The notes under the pieces are model-generated. The model did not search any database. It had not been told where the DNA came from and saw only the letters and a program-made list of their open reading frames with translations. From Cymbomonas tetramitiformis (Eukaryota; Chlorophyta; Pyramimonadophyceae; Pyramimonadales; Pyramimonadaceae), in contig LGRX02035246.1 of assembly GCA_001247695.2 (NCBI GenBank), forward strand, positions 80,875 to 144,874: DNA of 64,000 nucleotides. Reading direction: 5' to 3'. This document shows, piece after piece, positions 30,761-42,200 of the stretch; position 1 is the first letter of the stretch; each line of letters begins with the position of its first letter. The translations under genes were made by a program, and so were the position numbers.

Positions 30761-32743
30761 TCAATCCTTACACTCCATGAATGGCAGCCTACTCCGCTTC
30801 TTCATATGCCTGTCCACCACTTGAGACACGCCCCAAGGCTTGGCACGCCCTCTCTCATCGGCCGAAGTAAAGTGCCATGCACCATCTCTGCTCTTCTCAA
30901 AGCGCTTGTCAAGTGCCTTGATGATGAACTCTTCAGCCTCATGGCTGACGGGACCGTTGTAATCCACAAAGCTCTCCATCACATACTTCTCTTTAGTCAA
31001 CCCTCGGGTCTTGTCTGCGTGACGGTCGATCGTAGAGCCTTGACCTTCGATCACAGCTTCATTTTGAAACTTGAGAGCCGCGTGCGTGAAAGCATACAGC
31101 CAATCATGCACTCCCTCATAAATTTCTGGCATTGTGAAGACGTCGCGCATGATCACCGTCTCACTGCACTCCTTGAACTTAAGCTCGTTGCCATCTGAAT
31201 CCTTTGGGACCCGTACCCCAAAATGAGTCATGTCGATATCCAAGGCGGCCTTCCATCGTTGCCGGTATGGCTCCTCTTGTGCATACCTTTGCAAGCGCTC
31301 ATGCAACACTGCATGTTGCTGTCGTAAGCTCTCCAATGGTGCGATTTGGATAGCATGTGCCATCCATGCATATATCTCGGGCCAGCCTTCCGCATCATCT
31401 GTACCCAAACATAATTTGCGGAGGCTGAACACCCGCTCAAGCTGCTTCAAGCGCTCAAAGCGCGTCACCTCTTGCAACCTCTCCTCCGCATGCTCCTCGA
31501 CGAAACGTTCCCCCACATATTGGAAGACCAGGTCACACCACTTCCCCAACTTGTGCTTCAACATATACTTGAATGCCTTCTTCGGATTACTCTTGTATTG
31601 AGTTTGAACTCCCGTCATGGTCAAACGCTCCCCGTGGAATGTTCCCGCCTCTAACTCAGCTCTCGTGCGGCTGAGAGTGGGAAACACCCATTCCTCAACT
31701 TGCCCCCTCTCCAATCTAGCAGGCAATCCATCCATCATAGCTTTGAGATTCAAAACCGCCCACATAACCTCCCACGGAACAGTGTTCACAGTTTGTTGGA
31801 TTAAGGAAACATCCTTCACCTTCTCGAGGAGGTCGGTTAATGCGATGAGTAAGCATGTGAACAAATATTCTAACACCTTCGCCAAGTGTCGCTCACTTTG
31901 TTGACGAGTGTCGGATTTGGTGTTGGGGTTTGCTATCACCTCCCTCTTGTGCTGGACAATCACTCGCCAGTTCCGCACAAAGTTCTTGTACACCTTTCTC
32001 TCGGCTTGTGCAAACCGTCCCAAGTTGTAAGTACGCTTGTCTAATGCTGCATCAAACGCATACCGGTCGCTGCTAGGCGAATGAGCGGACAGTCCCACGG
32101 AATTTCCAGCGTTTGCAAGAAACACTATTGACCTTAATGAAACAACCTTTAGAGAAAGCTTACAACGAAAAACGATACGTAATTTCTGGTACTGAATCAT
32201 GTTGAAAAGGTACACGGAAAACGCTTTCTAGGCGCTACTTATCGGGCACACGCATGCGTGGCATGCGTGTATGCCACTGTCGCATACAGAACTCGGAACG
32301 CAAACAACCAAGGCGACCTTGGGTTTTAGGGACAACTTAAGCAGTATTCAAAGCTGCCTTCGGTTACAGAACGCAATGGCTTTCTTCAACTTTTACTCCG
32401 ACCCAACAGACGAAAAGAAAACTTGACCGAGACTTCAAGTTGAGTCGGTTACTAGATCTACGTTTGTGAGCTCACGCACCTGAAAACCTTGGTCACCAAC
32501 TTCTGCCTCCGAAGTGGCTTGTTCATGGTCGTGGGCTTGAGTGACTTGCGCCTCTTGATGCCGGCGAAACAAAGTCTCCACGCTGCCAGCTTCCCGATCT
32601 TTTTTTTGGTGTCGCTTCAAATGCGTGGCCATACCATCCCTGCGAATTTTCAGTGGGCATTTGGTGCACTGCAATAGTTCCCTAGGATTATACGGCATTC
32701 TTATCCAACAACAACGTCCCTCTCCCTGGACACCTGTCTGCAA
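30761..32743 (-). CDS. Uncharacterised protein with N-terminal C2H2/BED-like zinc finger (two exons)
   Basis: Minus-strand exon 1 (32,743-32,480; likely ATG near 32,698) encodes a zinc finger with CTKCPLKIRRDGMATHLKRH. It ends at CAG|GTGCGTGAG, and a 333-bp intron with acceptor CTAAAG| leads in phase 0 to exon 2 (32,146-30,761). The two exons give a protein of roughly 530-550 aa. Exon 2 is uninterrupted for 461 codons and rich in charged helices (RFERLKQLERVFSLRKLCLG; HGERLTMTGVQTQYKSNPKK; DIDMTHFGVRVPKDSDGNE; ending RSRLPFMECKD). I do not recognise the family. A BED/C2H2 finger ahead of a long helical region would fit a transposase-derived or DNA-binding protein. It is one of the few intact long frames here. 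Confidence 0.6.
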
Positions 32744-33717
32744 TATGCTGCGGCAACGTTAATTCATGTCGAAGACGAGGTTGCTGTGTGCATGATTATG
32801 AATGCTTATCGTCGGTTCACCTTTCTTGAAGAACAGTGCAGTTCAGCAGTCGGAGTGTACAAGTGCATGCCAAACTGTGACACATCTGAGGCGCGAGTGA
32901 CACGCGCGACAACCCACAGTGTAGCTCACAGTGTGATGCGCGCCAACTCGCGGCACCACGCGAGTGACAAGTGAGGGCGAGATAACAATTGACGCGAGCA
33001 GACGCGAGTACTCGTGTCACGCTCTGATACTAAGTATTTTCCCCCAGCGAAAAACAGCGTTTTTCGTTCCGCCAACTGCAACAGCGCGAGGAGAGTGCAA
33101 AAGCGCACAAGGGGGGTAGGGGGGCGTGTGTGGGAGGGGGAAAGCGGAAGGGGGGGCGGGCGTGATAATGGGGGGTCAACACGCGATTTTGCCCCGCGCG
33201 GGCTTACGAGAAAGTTTCTCGCGCGACGAGCCCACGTTTCTCGCGCGACAACAAGGTTGACGCCGGGTGACAACTTTGGCAGCTAGGTCGCCGGTGGAGT
33301 CGAGTAGCCGCTTTGTCGAGAGAGCTAAGGAGCAGTGTCGCTGTCAAGGCGTAATTGACCGATCCTGAACCTATCGGACCCCCCAAATCGTGCCTCGGAC
33401 CTATTGGGGACCTGTCGCCCGTTTCCGATCGGACCTATGAGCAGAATGGGCGATTCTGGCCCTGACCGTGTGGACCTATGCGGGATCTATCCATAATCTG
33501 CTACCATTGGACCGGTCCAGATTGCCGCGTGGACCTATGGGGGACTTATTCGATAATATGACTATGTGTGAGCATCCAAGATCAATATGTATCCGTCCGA
33601 TTCCCATATTCGTCGATACTATATACCCGTATCTGGATTTGCAGACGGGTTTCGTTTCTAGGTTTTTTCCAAGGCTACTTCACAAAACACACTCGAGTCG
33701 TCGGACTTCACTACAGT
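32744..33717. other. Upstream region between divergent genes; repeats
   Basis: Lies between the divergent zinc-finger gene and the gene at 33.7 kb. Includes CGCGAGTGACA-like repeats (32.89-33.03 kb), a G-rich stretch (33.1-33.2 kb) and several GGACCTAT motifs (33.36-33.55 kb). Confidence 0.45.
33360..33560. repeat. GGACCTATNGGGGACCT-type degenerate repeats
   Basis: At least six GGACCTAT-like motifs spaced 30-50 bp apart. The last (CGTGGACCTATGGGGGACTTA) resembles a pair beyond the next gene at 34,985-35,065. Confidence 0.6.
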
Positions 33718-34630
33718 ATGCGGCATTCAACACATCAGATATTTCTCCTGGCTTTATTTGGGCTACTTTACGGCTGCGCTTATGCGGTTTCTCCTCGTGC
33801 GGTTCTACAAGTTGAGCGCACCCTATCGTGCGAAGTGGTCGAAAGTGATGGAGCTGGACCTGCCGTTCTCATTACTGAAACGCGCGTGTCCCCTCATCCT
33901 GATAGCTCTTGGGGGGATGATAGAGTCACTGTCACCCCTATCGAAGAGATTCAAAACGCTCAAAGTTTGCCAGCTAGTGATCTGGATAACGTGGAGCGCC
34001 CTGTTGCCGAAGACGCTCCAGTCGAAGAAGAACATGAGCGTAGCAACGTTACAGGCACACGGTCTGTAGTCGAAGTAGATGTTCCTCCCAAAAAGGCACA
34101 GCGAGTTTCCTTCTTGAAATTCAGCACCGCTTTCAAGAAAGCGCCTACAACCTCACCTGCGGCTTTCAAAGATGGCACGACCTCTGCAGCTGCGAAGGAA
34201 ATAAAAAAGAAACGACAACGGTCAGGCTTGCAAGCAGTTGGCACTTCTGCATCGACTGCTGAACAACCTCCTGAAAATGATGTTGGCATCGCAAAGCAAC
34301 AGGTTAGTGTGTTCGCCTCTTCCTCGCCGCAAGCGCACGCATTATTACCTCGCTGAGTACATACGTATATCGATGTCAACTCATATTTCCGTTGTGCTTT
34401 TGCAGGATACTTCCGAGAAAACGTCGCAGTCGCCTGCCCCTCCACTTGATTCTCAGAGGGTTGGGATCACCCAAGAACCTGCGAGCTTGTCGCCTGATGG
34501 CGATGCTTGTGGACCTGTTACTTACGAGCGCAGAGCGCACGGACAAAAGTACGCAGATATCACTGCCGGTGTCAGAAGCACCAGTTGGAAGTTGCCAACT
34601 ATGGTGTGGGTAAAGATTGGGTATTTGTGA
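33718..34630 (+). CDS. Small putative secreted or membrane-targeted protein (two exons), function unknown
   Basis: The ATG at 33,718 starts a classical signal-peptide-like segment (MRHSTHQIFLLALFGLLYGC, then AYA). The open frame extends further 5' but would bury that segment, so I prefer this start. The mature part is polar with acidic and basic stretches (EEEHERSN; KEIKKKRQRSG). Exon 1 ends at CAACAG|GTTAGT (34,302), and a 103-bp intron ending TTTTGCAG joins in phase to exon 2 (34,406-34,630), giving ~270 aa. No domain is recognised. GGACCTAT direct repeats flank it on both sides, so it might be cargo of a repeat-bounded unit. Confidence 0.5.
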
Positions 34631-34974
34631 AAAAGGCCGCAATAGCTCGAAAGGATATTTAAATAGGCTGCACTCAGTGATATTGTTTTCGTTTCTGGTT
34701 TTCGATTTGTTTTATCAGTTTGATATGGTTTCGTGACATTATTTTCTTATGCATGGGAAATGTTTAGTTTATATCATTTCCATGGAGTTTTCACCGATTT
34801 GTTATGCTCTTACATGTGTTCTCGAAAGTGTAAATTTTCACTTCTGAAGCCCCGACGATCGTGATTTTAAACTTGTGATGTACCTTAGTTTATTCCTATA
34901 AGATATAAGCGAAGTCACATATCACATTCGGTCCGCAAGCACGCTCGTTCTAGCGAGATCCATACATTTTTGAT

Positions 34975-35070
34975 ATTTTGGGACCGAATGTTTTGGGACC
35001 GCGCGGACCTATAGGGGACCTGTCGAAGTATTATGATGGACCGCGCGGACCTATATGGGACCTATGCTTT
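34975..35070. repeat. GGACCGCGCGGACCTATA repeats, downstream partner of 33.36-33.56 kb
   Basis: Two copies of GGACCGCGCGGACCTATA then (G/T)GGGACCT, in direct orientation with the motifs upstream of the small secreted-protein gene. Confidence 0.65.
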
Positions 35071-35900
35071 TCTCAAATCCGGACCTGTGTCCGATATCGG
35101 ATGACAGCGACACTGAAACTGCTCCGCCAGCAAGTCGTTCTCGATGTCACCGAGGGAGAAGCTGTGGAAGCTTCCCCCAGCGCCGTTCTTGCCGCCGTGC
35201 GGGCAGTCGCGGTGCCAGTGGCGGGCCTCGTCCTTCTTGCACGTTGAATTTTGGCAGAATGGAATGAAGTCGCCGCTGCCTTTGTGGAAAGCAACGCGCT
35301 TCCTCACCTGCGACTGCGGCCAGTTTCCCCCCGTCGGGAGGTCACCCGCCGCAAAACGAACACCGGAGCCGCCTCCCCCGTTGCCGATCTTGTTCTTGTC
35401 CGCCCGCGGGGTAAAACCCCGCCCGTTGACCTTGTCCGTGAGGACCTTCAGCTGCCGCTTCACGTCGAGGATGATAGCCGTGAGGTCGGACAGCTGCGAG
35501 GTGTCGCCGTCAGTGGCCACGGCCGCTGCGGACAGGGCGAACGAGGCAGTGTGCGTACCGGCTGCCACGTGTCGGGCGTAGCACTCGAGGACCCATTGTT
35601 GAATGGTAAGAAGGTCCACGGCCGCCCGCTGCTGGTGGGTGAAGAGCCTCGACACCACCGGCGCGTAGAAACCAGGGTCCAGCGCGGCGAGGAAGAGCTC
35701 CTTCACCTCGTCATCGTCGAGGGTGTTGCGCCTCTTGGCGGACCGTAAGGCCGCGTTGAAGTCCGTGATGGACTCGGACGGGTCGGTGTGGGCCTTAAAA
35801 CGGACGCCAAGGAGGTCCGATGTCCCCTGGAAGGGTGCACCGGAGTCCAGCAGACGCCTTGCGAGCTCCAGTAGGGCCCGCTTGCCGTCTAGAGGGTGCA
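35062..35900 (-). pseudogene. Retrotransposon gag fragment (copia/UBN2-like)
   Basis: Minus-strand frame with a gag capsid-like helical region (KRALLELARRLLDSG, LLGVRFKAHTDPSESITDF, RRNTLDDDEVKELFLAALD) and a zinc-binding motif near the end (FCQNSTCKKDEARHWHRDCP). The pattern of a capsid domain followed by a nucleic-acid-binding knuckle fits Ty1/copia Gag. It is cut at ~35,900 by the AGAAGAC palindrome tract and has no pol nearby. Confidence 0.7.
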
Positions 35901-35924
35901 AGGTCGCAGATGCCTCGATGCAGA

Positions 35925-36232
35925 AGATCTTCCGGGAAGACATCCAGAAGTTATCTTCTGGACGTCTTCTGCATGTCTTCTGAATCCCGGAAGACGTCTT
36001 CTTGATATCTTTTAGGCGTCTTCTGTACATCTTCCCGGAAGATCTTCTGGACGTCTTCTGAAACTCAGAAGATGGTAGACATTAGAAGACGCGTAGAAGA
36101 CGTCTTCTGGATATCTTCTGGAACCCAGAAGACGTCTAGAAGACATCTTCCGGAATTCAGAAGATGTACAGAAGTCATGCAGAAGACGTTCAGAAGATAT
36201 CTTCTGAATGCCTTCTGCATATCTAATAAATT
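35925..36232. repeat. AGAAGAC/GTCTTCT palindrome-rich tract
   Basis: More than 20 copies of AGAAGA(C/T) or its complement TCTTCT in both orientations over 300 bp, often paired as GAAGACGTCTTC, so the region can fold into many nested hairpins. Confidence 0.85.
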
Positions 36233-36599
36233 TCAACATTCGTATACGCACTCGCGAGGAATATTTTTAGGCTGAAATAAGTTTGCAAGAAGGATGAGTG
36301 CAAACAAGATGTAGGCATAATACACTTCTCGCCATCCTTAACAAGCATATTCTCAATGTTTGATACACGACAAGAGATGATTTGTTTGTGTGGAAGGCTA
36401 AGATGCTTTGGAGACTAAAATTGCTTTAACAATATTACTTTTCAATCAAGAATCTAATCATAAGGAGGGCCACGCATATTATTATCCTAACTAACTAAGT
36501 GTCTAGAACTACTTCACATTCATGTTCTAAACAACTAGTCTAATTACCTAGAAACGATGTTCAACTAACATGCACACATGGCATAGGTCTTGGACCACG

Positions 36600-37030
36600 C
36601 AAAAACATGGGTTTTCCACTCGCTCGTTTTTAACCGATCTGAAAAACAACGCACACCAAAATACCAACACTTAGTAGAGTGAAAACACACAATGAATGCA
36701 AGTACAAATTCCTAGGAAGGGTAAGGTAAGTACCTTTACTCTTCTAGTTGTGGGCGATGGGCTGAAAATGCGCTTTTGCCACTTGCTCATTTTCAGCCGA
36801 TCTGAAAAACAAAGCGCAACTCAAAACCAAAGGTTAGTAAAGCGGAAAAACACAACGCATAAAGGCAGTATTTTCTAGGTGTGACACTAGGGGATGATAG
36901 AGCAAATACCTTTACTTGTGGTGTTGAGGTTGGGCTGAAAATTTACCTTTTGGACTAGGTCATTTTCAGCCGATCTGAAAAACAAAGCGCAACGCAAAAC
37001 CAAATGTTAGTAAAGCGCAAAAATAGTACG
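36600..37030. repeat. ~180-bp diverged tandem repeat, ~2.5 copies
   Basis: Shared blocks in each copy: CATTTTCAGCCGATCTGAAA then AACAAAGCGCAAC, (A/G)TTAGTAAAGCG, and TACCTTTACT. The first copy is the most diverged. Confidence 0.7.
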
Positions 37031-37098
37031 AGACGAAATACAAGATTACCGAAGGAAAACAAAGCTAGGGACGAAAACGAAGGGACACCTTACTATAC

Positions 37099-37611
37099 AT
37101 GAAACCTACACATATCTGGACGAACGCCGTGCTACCCGTACCCCTGCTGCAGTGTACCCAAGCAACACCATGTCCCGCGAGAGCTGTGCTGGGAAAGCAC
37201 GAGAACACATCGCAGGAAGGAGTTTCAGCGTCCAGAACACGAGCCATGGGGTCAGCGCAAGCAGTATACGCGATTCCCCGCACCTTGTTGCACCATCTGT
37301 TCTGTGGACTGAAGTTGGGTAAGCGCATGAGCGAGGAAAGTGCAGCAGCTGTCATGGACCTCATCGCCACCCTCGCTGCCCAGCGCAGCGCAGACGGACG
37401 AGATCCCGATGCAGGAACAAGATACTGGGGTCTAAAACCCTCAGGGCGCAAAGCAGCGCAAGACCCGCAAAGCGAGAGGAGTACCAGGGCGACAGAACCG
37501 TTTAAGCGTTGGCAGCGTAATTCGGGGACGGAACCTCGGGAAACCTCCAGCGCGGAAGGGGACTCAGACCCAAGGACTGAGGGGCACGGGACCCAAGAAC
37601 CCGAGGCTTAG
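37099..37611 (+). CDS. Possible 170-codon ORF, function unknown
   Basis: Plausible protein-like composition in the middle (AIPRTLLHHLFCGLKLGKRM, SEESAAAVMDLIATLAAQR), then a polar tail that ends in a 60-bp direct duplication (37,560-37,678). No domain is recognised and the minus strand is partly open too. It could be a gag-type remnant. Confidence 0.25.
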   Translation: MKPTHIWTNAVLPVPLLQCTQATPCPARAVLGKHENTSQEGVSASRTRAMGSAQAVYAIPRTLLHHLFCGLKLGKRMSEESAAAVMDLIATLAAQRSADGRDPDAGTRYWGLKPSGRKAAQDPQSERSTRATEPFKRWQRNSGTEPRETSSAEGDSDPRTEGHGTQEPEA

Positions 37612-37678
37612 AAGCCAGGGGGACTCAGACCCAAGGACTGAGGGGCACGGGACCCGAGAACCCGAGGCTTAGAAGCCA
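37560..37678. repeat. 60-bp direct duplication
   Basis: Two near-identical copies of GGACTCAGACCCAAGGACTG followed by a GGGGCACGGGACCC and GAGGCTTAGAAGCCAG block. Confidence 0.9.
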
Positions 37679-39280
37679 GCATCACTGTGCATGTTTGTTG
37701 ATCCCCAGACAATGTAAATACAGGCGAACACTAACGCTAGCGAGGACGTAAGCGCGCGCCTAAAAGGGGGGGAGAGTTGTGCTAGGGTAAGTCACGAGAC
37801 AGAATGACGGCGCGTCAGAATGACGAGTGACGGGTACTATGACAGTCACCAGTGACAGGCATTTATATGACCAGATGACGAGAGGGTCTGACAGAAATGA
37901 CTGACAGAAATGCCTGACCCGAAAGTGAGTTTTGGTGGGAAAACCAGCAGTCAGAGAAATTGGAGGGAAAGCCGGTAGACCTCCAATATTGCCGAGTCAG
38001 CACAGTTATAATTATTCAGAGTGATATGGAGTGGCCCGGAATAAGTGATGATATAACTGGGCTAGTCGGCAGATTCTATGATGTGACAGATCGAGTTCTC
38101 ATGAAGCATGATGGGACCTGACAGGAGTCGACATCGAGTTGTGTTCGAAAGTTCGAGATCTGAAACCATGGCATAAGGCAGCCGGGCAGGCTGAATGAAT
38201 CAGTTTTGAATTTGTTACTGTGAACAGCCACACCTGGCTGTTGTAACTCCGACATTAAAGAAAGATCCGATTCACATATATGTATCATGCTTACAGCAAT
38301 ATATATCTCTTCGTAGGATTGAACTAGGTTCCCTGCATTGTGTAAGTAGACTTAGAGGCTCTTAGAGAGCACCCCCGAACACTTTCTACGTAATAGTACA
38401 GGGTGGTGTGCTGGATGTGACACCCCGTGTGTGTCACAATCCTTTGTCTGTACTAGTACTCCGTACAGTACGGGTGTCACAGGTTTAGGGTTTCCGGCTT
38501 AAGCCGAGCTTCACTCTTTCTAAGGGACTTCTCATGTTATCTTAAGTGAAAGCATTCTGAGTTCTTTCCACAATATATAGTCGGCACTATATATCTGACG
38601 GTGATCACATGGAGCGAAGGTCCGAGCATATTAATGTCTCAAAAAATCAATATTGATATATACTTTGATGTTTTGCACACCATCATAGTGCTACTTCCAT
38701 CACATATTGAGCTCGCCGTGCCGTCTTCTTCTCGTGGGTATGCGCAGGCTGGAGTAACGAAATAGCCCCCGAAATTGGGGTCTCCTTGTTGAAACCCAAA
38801 ACGTCACAACTTCTTACTTAGAGTTGTGTGAGTTATGACATGTTATATCATGCACATACGGTCCACTTGACTAGGAAACCTTCACACGCCTGGATATAAT
38901 GCATCCACGGTTCAAAATTGATGACTTGGATCATTACCCGGTACTTTTGCAGGGTCGCCACACTAAAAGAAATCCCCCAAAAATCATTTATCATCAAAAG
39001 TTGCGAATGATGGGAAATGTTCATCCCCAAGACCCTACAAGTACACGAAAATCATTATAAGTTCATAGAATATATCAGATACTCGTCTAATTGCGGCGCA
39101 ACGTAGGGTTGCCCTCTGCTGCATAAACGTATATAATCATATATAATAATAATAAAACATTTACGTCGATGAGTAAGGCAACGCCTTCGGAACGATCTAC
39201 TCGAGTCTGTTCCCCTCATACATGACAGTCTGCAAGGCAGGAAGCATTCCACAGAGCATGGGAGCATGGGTGACAAGGCA
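37679..39280. other. No gene seen; possible LTR-like termini
   Basis: TGTGACACCC at 38,418 and GGGTGTCACA ending ~38,482 form a 10-bp inverted pair around ~65 bp, resembling plant LTR ends (TGTNACACCC) or a small foldback. 37.8-37.92 kb has CAGAATGACG and TGACAGAAATG repeats. No coding frame was recognised. Confidence 0.35.
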
Positions 39281-42200
39281 CTAATGTGGCGTGCGCCACG
39301 TCGGAAAAAACATCAGCAGGTCGTGGAGCTGATGCACGATGGAGATGGAGGCGGAGTGGGCGGTGGTGGTGATGAAGTGAGAAAAGCCCAGGGGTGCTCC
39401 GGCCCTGGGCCGGTTGCCCCCCCGCAGGGCCCTACAGGGGCCCCAGCCCCATGGGGCTGGGGGAGGGTGGGGGTTCACATAGTTGCCCAGCACTTCCCCT
39501 GCGGCCTTTACAACCTCGGTTTCTTTCCTATTTTTCGTGCAAAGTTCCTGAATGCTGGGTGCTTCCTCTATGGTGCCACTCTCAGGTGGGACTCCCGTTT
39601 CATGTAATATGCATTTTCCCCTTGCATGACGCCTACACATCCTGGGCAGTTTTTTCAAAAGTGTCTTCACCCCACGGTGTGGAACCCCGATCCCTTTAAG
39701 CACCTTGCCAAAGCCTTCTGGTAAGTATCCCATGAGAGCAAGTTCCTCCGGCCACTCCACCGCATTCAGGAAGGGGGTTCCTCCTGCATTCCTGTGCTCG
39801 CCATCCAAGTGTGCTCCAGGGTACTGGTTTCGTTGCTCCACATTATTCCTGCCCCCAACCCACGGGCATAATCGGGGTGGCAACAGACAGTCTCTCTCAC
39901 TCAGGGCTTGCTCAATCATATCCGGGTGCAGGCCCGTTTCTTTGAGCAATTTGGGGGTATAATCTTTTTATGCGGGACTACATTTACGAACCATTGAAGC
40001 AGCTTGTATTGCAGTTTCTCATTATCAAGTTTCTTACTGACGGGGCATCCCATGCTCTCACTATACATGGACATTGTGACTACATCTGAGTACTTATCTT
40101 TGTAACATCCCTCCCCTGGCATTGTGTAGGGTCCTTTACCTGACCAGTAATCATGTGTGTGGGATGAACGGTATGGTCCCCCTTGGGTATTTGAAGATTA
40201 ACTTAAAACCTTTTCCTGTCCACTTTTTGAGGTTCTTTGGAGATAATGGCAGGATCCAGATTCCCTCGAATCCCTCCGAAGTCCTGTCCGCCTCTAAGCC
40301 ACGGGACAATGTCTGCATAACAGCAGATGCTTCCCTTAGAATCCCACCATCAAAGGGTGGGTTTCCATAGACCTTTTTCCCTTTTCCAGTGACACTGTTG
40401 ATATATGCATCTCTTGCAAGTCCATCCCACCCTATTTTTCCTTTGTGGCAAAAGGGTCTCAGCGCCTATTTCATTGCTGCCGTGGGAATGCACCTCCTTG
40501 ATTTGATTCCTGGGTGTGAGTTTACAGGGTTACAGAAAAGCTCACACCCGTCCTTTCCTAAGCCTCTCTCATCTATGATGATGTCTAATAAATCTCTTCT
40601 TATTGCATAACAATTCTTCGGGTCACCCGACTCAGTATTACATGCTATAAGTGCTGAGTGGATATCATTGGTCCGTTGTGTGTAATTACTGATCGATGTC
40701 TGGGGTGTATCAGTTGTTAGCCTATGCCACTCAACTAACTTCCAGAATTCTTTCTTTTTGATGTACTGTAGGTCTTGGAAGTTGTGACACCCATCGTTGT
40801 TTATGCCGATGGGTGCAGCGGCTACTGCTACAGTACCTTTCCTGGTATTTGATAGTCTGTACATGCTAGCCTCTGGAAGGGCAGCAAGCGGTCTGGAGGC
40901 TGTTAGGTCCTTGTCTATTTCTGCTAAGGGGAAAATTTCGGAGGCTCTGGTGGTGCCACCCCTTGTGTTTCTGCCTTCTATTATCAATCTCGGGTCTCCT
41001 ACGGTGGCTTTCTTGATAGTCTCTTTAATTTCCTCTTGTTGGTTTTCCCTTAGCTGGTGTAGTTCATTTCCTTCTCCTGGGCAGTTCAGTTGGATATGTT
41101 TATAGGTGCACTGTGCTGTTGTGCCGCATTTCTGGCAGGTCGGGCTTTCTCCCCTTCCCATCCTGTGTGCTCTATGAGGGGATGCTTGTAGGCCTGTGAG
41201 TTCTCTGCACCTATAGGCCGTGAAATACTTAGATGCAATTTTTGATATATCCTTGATTGGTTTCACGTGATTCTCCTCCAATAGTCTGAGTGCCCTGCCT
41301 TGTCCATTCATGTCTTTCCATTTTTTGTGATGGCTCAATCTTTGGAGCCTCCTAATGTGGTTCCTGATGCCTCCTGTTATGGATTGTTCATGAAAGAGGA
41401 GGGAAAAATCTAAATCTCCGTCTTCATCGAATCTAAGCTGTCTTCCGCTGTATCTAAATGCCGCTCTTTTGGCCGTTCTATCTACTTTGTCATGGAGCCT
41501 ATCGTTATTGTGCCCTCTGATCCATTTAATCAGGAGTTTCGCTTGTCCTGTTGTGTTGTAAAATCCTAATTCTTCCAAAATCAGTCTAATGGCTACCAAG
41601 TCCCTTCTGTTTGGCTCTTGCATAAGGTCCCTGACATTTAGGGTTCCAGGGTCACGGTTTACAGCATTGATAGTTGCCATAGAGTCAATTACATGGGTAA
41701 GGGGAACCAAGGTGTTCAGAATTTCATGCTTCCGATCTTGGAGTAGCTTTCTGAGACCCAAAATAGCTGCGGTGGTAGAGCTAGGTTTATGGATGTTATC
41801 TATGATTCCTGCTGTAGGTGAGGTAATAATAGGCGTCTCCCTTGGTATGTTATGTTTGCTCATGATTGGTGTTGAGTCTCCCTCCTCAAATCTCATGTAT
41901 GCTGCTCCGCAACTTGCAAAAGATGAGCTTTTGTAGAGCGATCCGTCACTTGCAAAATCAAAGCTAACCCTATGATCTGCGCTGTCATGTGTGTCCTGTT
42001 CTTCATCTTATGATGCACTCGGGCAGCTAAATTCACTGTTATCCGCTGCACATGCGTTGTTGCACCTTACTCTGAAAAGGTCTTTGAGTCTATTTTCAAC
42101 ATATGCTAAGTACGATCTCGGCTCCCGGACCAGGGGAGAAGTCCTCTCCGGAGGCCTTTCGGCCAGTTTTCGAGAAAACATTTGTTTTTTTCTTGTTTTG

